Below, piece after piece: positions 6,097 to 7,298 of a stretch of DNA of 7,298 nt. The notes under the pieces were generated by a model that ran no database searches, had not been told where the DNA came from, and saw only the letters and a list, made by a program, of their open reading frames with translations. The position numbers and the translations under genes were made by a program. Origin of the DNA: Gammaproteobacteria bacterium. Lineage in GTDB: Bacteria > Pseudomonadota > Gammaproteobacteria > Pseudomonadales > Azotimanducaceae. The first letter of the stretch is position 1. The number at the start of each line of letters is the position of its first letter. The stretch covers positions 1 to 7,298 of the forward strand of contig JAUIKX010000176.1 of the NCBI GenBank assembly GCA_030430515.1, in the 5' to 3' direction.

Positions 6097-7099
6097 AGGT
6101 CCGGTTGAGGAGTATGGTCCTCTGCATCAGGCGGCGGTGCTTCTTCTGTCCATCGGCGAGGAGGAAGCTGCGCAGGTTCTGCGGCATCTGGATGCTTCCG
6201 AGGTGCAGAGGGTTGGAGAGGCAATGTCTCAGCTCGGGTCCGTGCCTCTGAAACAGATCGACACCGTAGTGGATCACTTCCTCGAGGAGGTCAGCGAGCA
6301 GAGCGGGCTGTCGGTGGGTGTGTCTGACTATGTGCGCAAGATTCTGGTCGGTGCGCTTGGCGAACACAAGGCAACCACCGTGCTCGAACGCATCCACGGC
6401 GGTAGCACCAGAGGCCTGGACAAGCTGCGCTGGATGGACCCGCGAGCCATTGCTGATTTCATGAAAGAGGAGCATCCACAGATTCAGGCGATCATTCTGA
6501 GCTACCTGGATGCGGAACAGGCGGGTGAGGTATTGAGCTATTTCGACGACCCGAAGGATACCGCCGAGATCGTCGTGCGGGTCGCCAACCTGGAGAGCAT
6601 TTCCCCAACGGCGCTGGCAGAGCTCGGTGCCGTGCTCGAAGAGCACGCGGGCAAGCAGAAAGCCAACCGGTTCGCAATGATGGGCGGGCGTCGAGTCGCT
6701 GCAGACATCATGAACAGTCTGACCAAGGGGCGGGATGAAGCGGTGCTCGAACAGATCCGCGATCAGGACGAGTCGCTGTGCGACGAGATTCAGGAGCAGA
6801 TGTTCGTGTTCGACAATCTCGCTGCGGTAGATGATCGCGGCATCCAGACGCTGCTTCGGGAGGTTTCCACAGACATCCTTACGATGGCTCTGAAAGGCGC
6901 CGATGTGGCGCTGCGTGAAAAAGTGTTCAACAACATGTCCAAACGTGCCGCGGAGCTGCTGGCGGACGACATGGAAGCGAAAGGGCCTGTCCGACTCAGC
7001 GAAGTGGAAGTGGCTCAGAAGGAAATTCTTGTGGTCGCTCGAAAGCTGGCTGACGAAGGCGAGATCGTGCTGGGCGGCTCCGGCGAGGAAATGCTGTGA
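6089..7099 (+). CDS. fliG: Flagellar motor switch protein FliG
   Basis: FliG sits on the MS ring and transmits torque from the stator, switching direction with FliM. The 336-residue protein is full length. The N-terminal FliF-binding domain (about 1-100) begins with the usual LHQAAVLLLSIGEEEAAQVL pattern. The middle domain carries EHPQ (128-131) with the following helix. The C-terminal domain holds MFVF (238-241), the charged torque helix DDRGIQTLLREVSTDIL (248-264, with Arg250, Arg257 and Asp262) and RAAELLADDMEAKGPVRLSEVE (286-307, described by these end positions). Translation starts inside fliF (8-bp overlap), so it is probably coupled to it. The stop overlaps the fliH ATG by one base. 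Identification is secure and no anomaly is seen. Confidence 0.97.
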   Translation: MSEGPVEEYGPLHQAAVLLLSIGEEEAAQVLRHLDASEVQRVGEAMSQLGSVPLKQIDTVVDHFLEEVSEQSGLSVGVSDYVRKILVGALGEHKATTVLERIHGGSTRGLDKLRWMDPRAIADFMKEEHPQIQAIILSYLDAEQAGEVLSYFDDPKDTAEIVVRVANLESISPTALAELGAVLEEHAGKQKANRFAMMGGRRVAADIMNSLTKGRDEAVLEQIRDQDESLCDEIQEQMFVFDNLAAVDDRGIQTLLREVSTDILTMALKGADVALREKVFNNMSKRAAELLADDMEAKGPVRLSEVEVAQKEILVVARKLADEGEIVLGGSGEEML

Positions 7100-7298
7100 T
7101 GGAAGCCCGCACGATGAGCTGGCCACGGATCGGCGAGGCACTGGCTGAACAGGATGCCGTTGATGTCGAGCAGGTGGTTGCCGAGGCCCGAGAAAGAGGT
7201 CACGCAGAAGGCTTTGAGGCGGGCAAGGCTGAAGGAGAGGCCGCCGGACGGGCTGCGTACGATGCTGAAATCAAAGCGGTCGTGGAACCCCTAGAGGC
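7099..7298 (+). CDS. fliH: Flagellar export ATPase regulator FliH, N-terminal part (cut by window)
   Basis: FliH is a cytoplasmic dimeric stalk protein that binds and restrains the export ATPase FliI. Only 66 residues are visible; the gene runs off the right edge. It is recognised by the position after fliG and by the hallmark glycine-repeat helix: Gly34, Gly38, Gly42, Gly46 and Gly50 form four consecutive GxxxG units (RGHAEGFEAGKAEGEAAG). The start is ATG 7099, overlapping the fliG stop by one base (TGATG). A second in-frame ATG at 7114 would remove five residues and is possible. The reduced spacing suggests it belongs to the same operon as fliE-fliG. Confidence 0.9.
   Translation, partial: MEARTMSWPRIGEALAEQDAVDVEQVVAEARERGHAEGFEAGKAEGEAAGRAAYDAEIKAVVEPLE

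Noticed and set aside
6631..6647. 7-bp stem hairpin CGTGCTC-GAA-GAGCACG in fliG
   Set aside because: Mid-gene, no T-run, encodes the normal FliG sequence; likely a by-product of GC-rich codons.
6068..7141. A 357-codon open frame on the minus strand across fliG
   Set aside because: It is exactly antisense to a secure fliG, its translation (His/Leu/Arg-rich) resembles no family I know, and long antisense frames are common in GC-rich genes.

Overview
The window reads as a chromosomal flagellar locus of a gammaproteobacterium. The gene order fliS - fliT/fleP-like - fleQ - fleR - fliE - fliF - fliG - fliH matches the polar-flagellum clusters of Pseudomonas and relatives. The proteins also look like that group; the FleQ DNA-binding domain is nearly the Pseudomonas one. 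A Halomonas- or Marinobacter-like host is possible, but I infer the genus only loosely. All genes are on the + strand and the sequence is GC-rich throughout, with no mobile-element gene, tRNA, rRNA or CRISPR array.

Left edge (1-646): the window opens inside bioB (biotin synthase), at its radical-SAM cysteine motif. The homology stops abruptly near base 484 and the frame closes at 505, so the last third of the enzyme is missing. A 141-bp non-coding stretch follows with an imperfect inverted repeat and a good sigma-28-type flagellar promoter.

Chaperones (647-1335): fliS (TTG start) and a small FliT/FleP-like gene overlap by 4 bp. The genes that normally precede fliS (fliC, flaG, fliD) are not between the promoter and fliS.

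Regulators (1336-4040): a 121-bp gap holds a hairpin and a sigma-70-like promoter. Then come two sigma-54-activator-type proteins separated by one base. The first is a FleQ homologue with an almost perfectly conserved HTH but a ruined AAA+ engine: Walker B DE is AN, GAFTGA is GAFPGA, and one arginine finger is Lys. The second is FleR, with an intact AAA+ engine but an eroded receiver domain. The FleS kinase gene that normally sits between them is absent.

Basal body and motor (4037-7298): fliE (rod-MS ring adaptor), fliF (MS ring), fliG (rotor switch) and the start of fliH (export ATPase regulator) are tightly packed with overlapping starts and stops. They appear able to be co-transcribed with the regulators.

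The most interesting reading is a remodelled flagellar cascade. A probably ATPase-dead FleQ and a probably phosphorylation-independent FleR sit in one unit, perhaps acting together, and lie directly upstream of the first structural genes. A perfect 24-bp palindrome inside fleQ and the bioB/flagellar junction are separate oddities.
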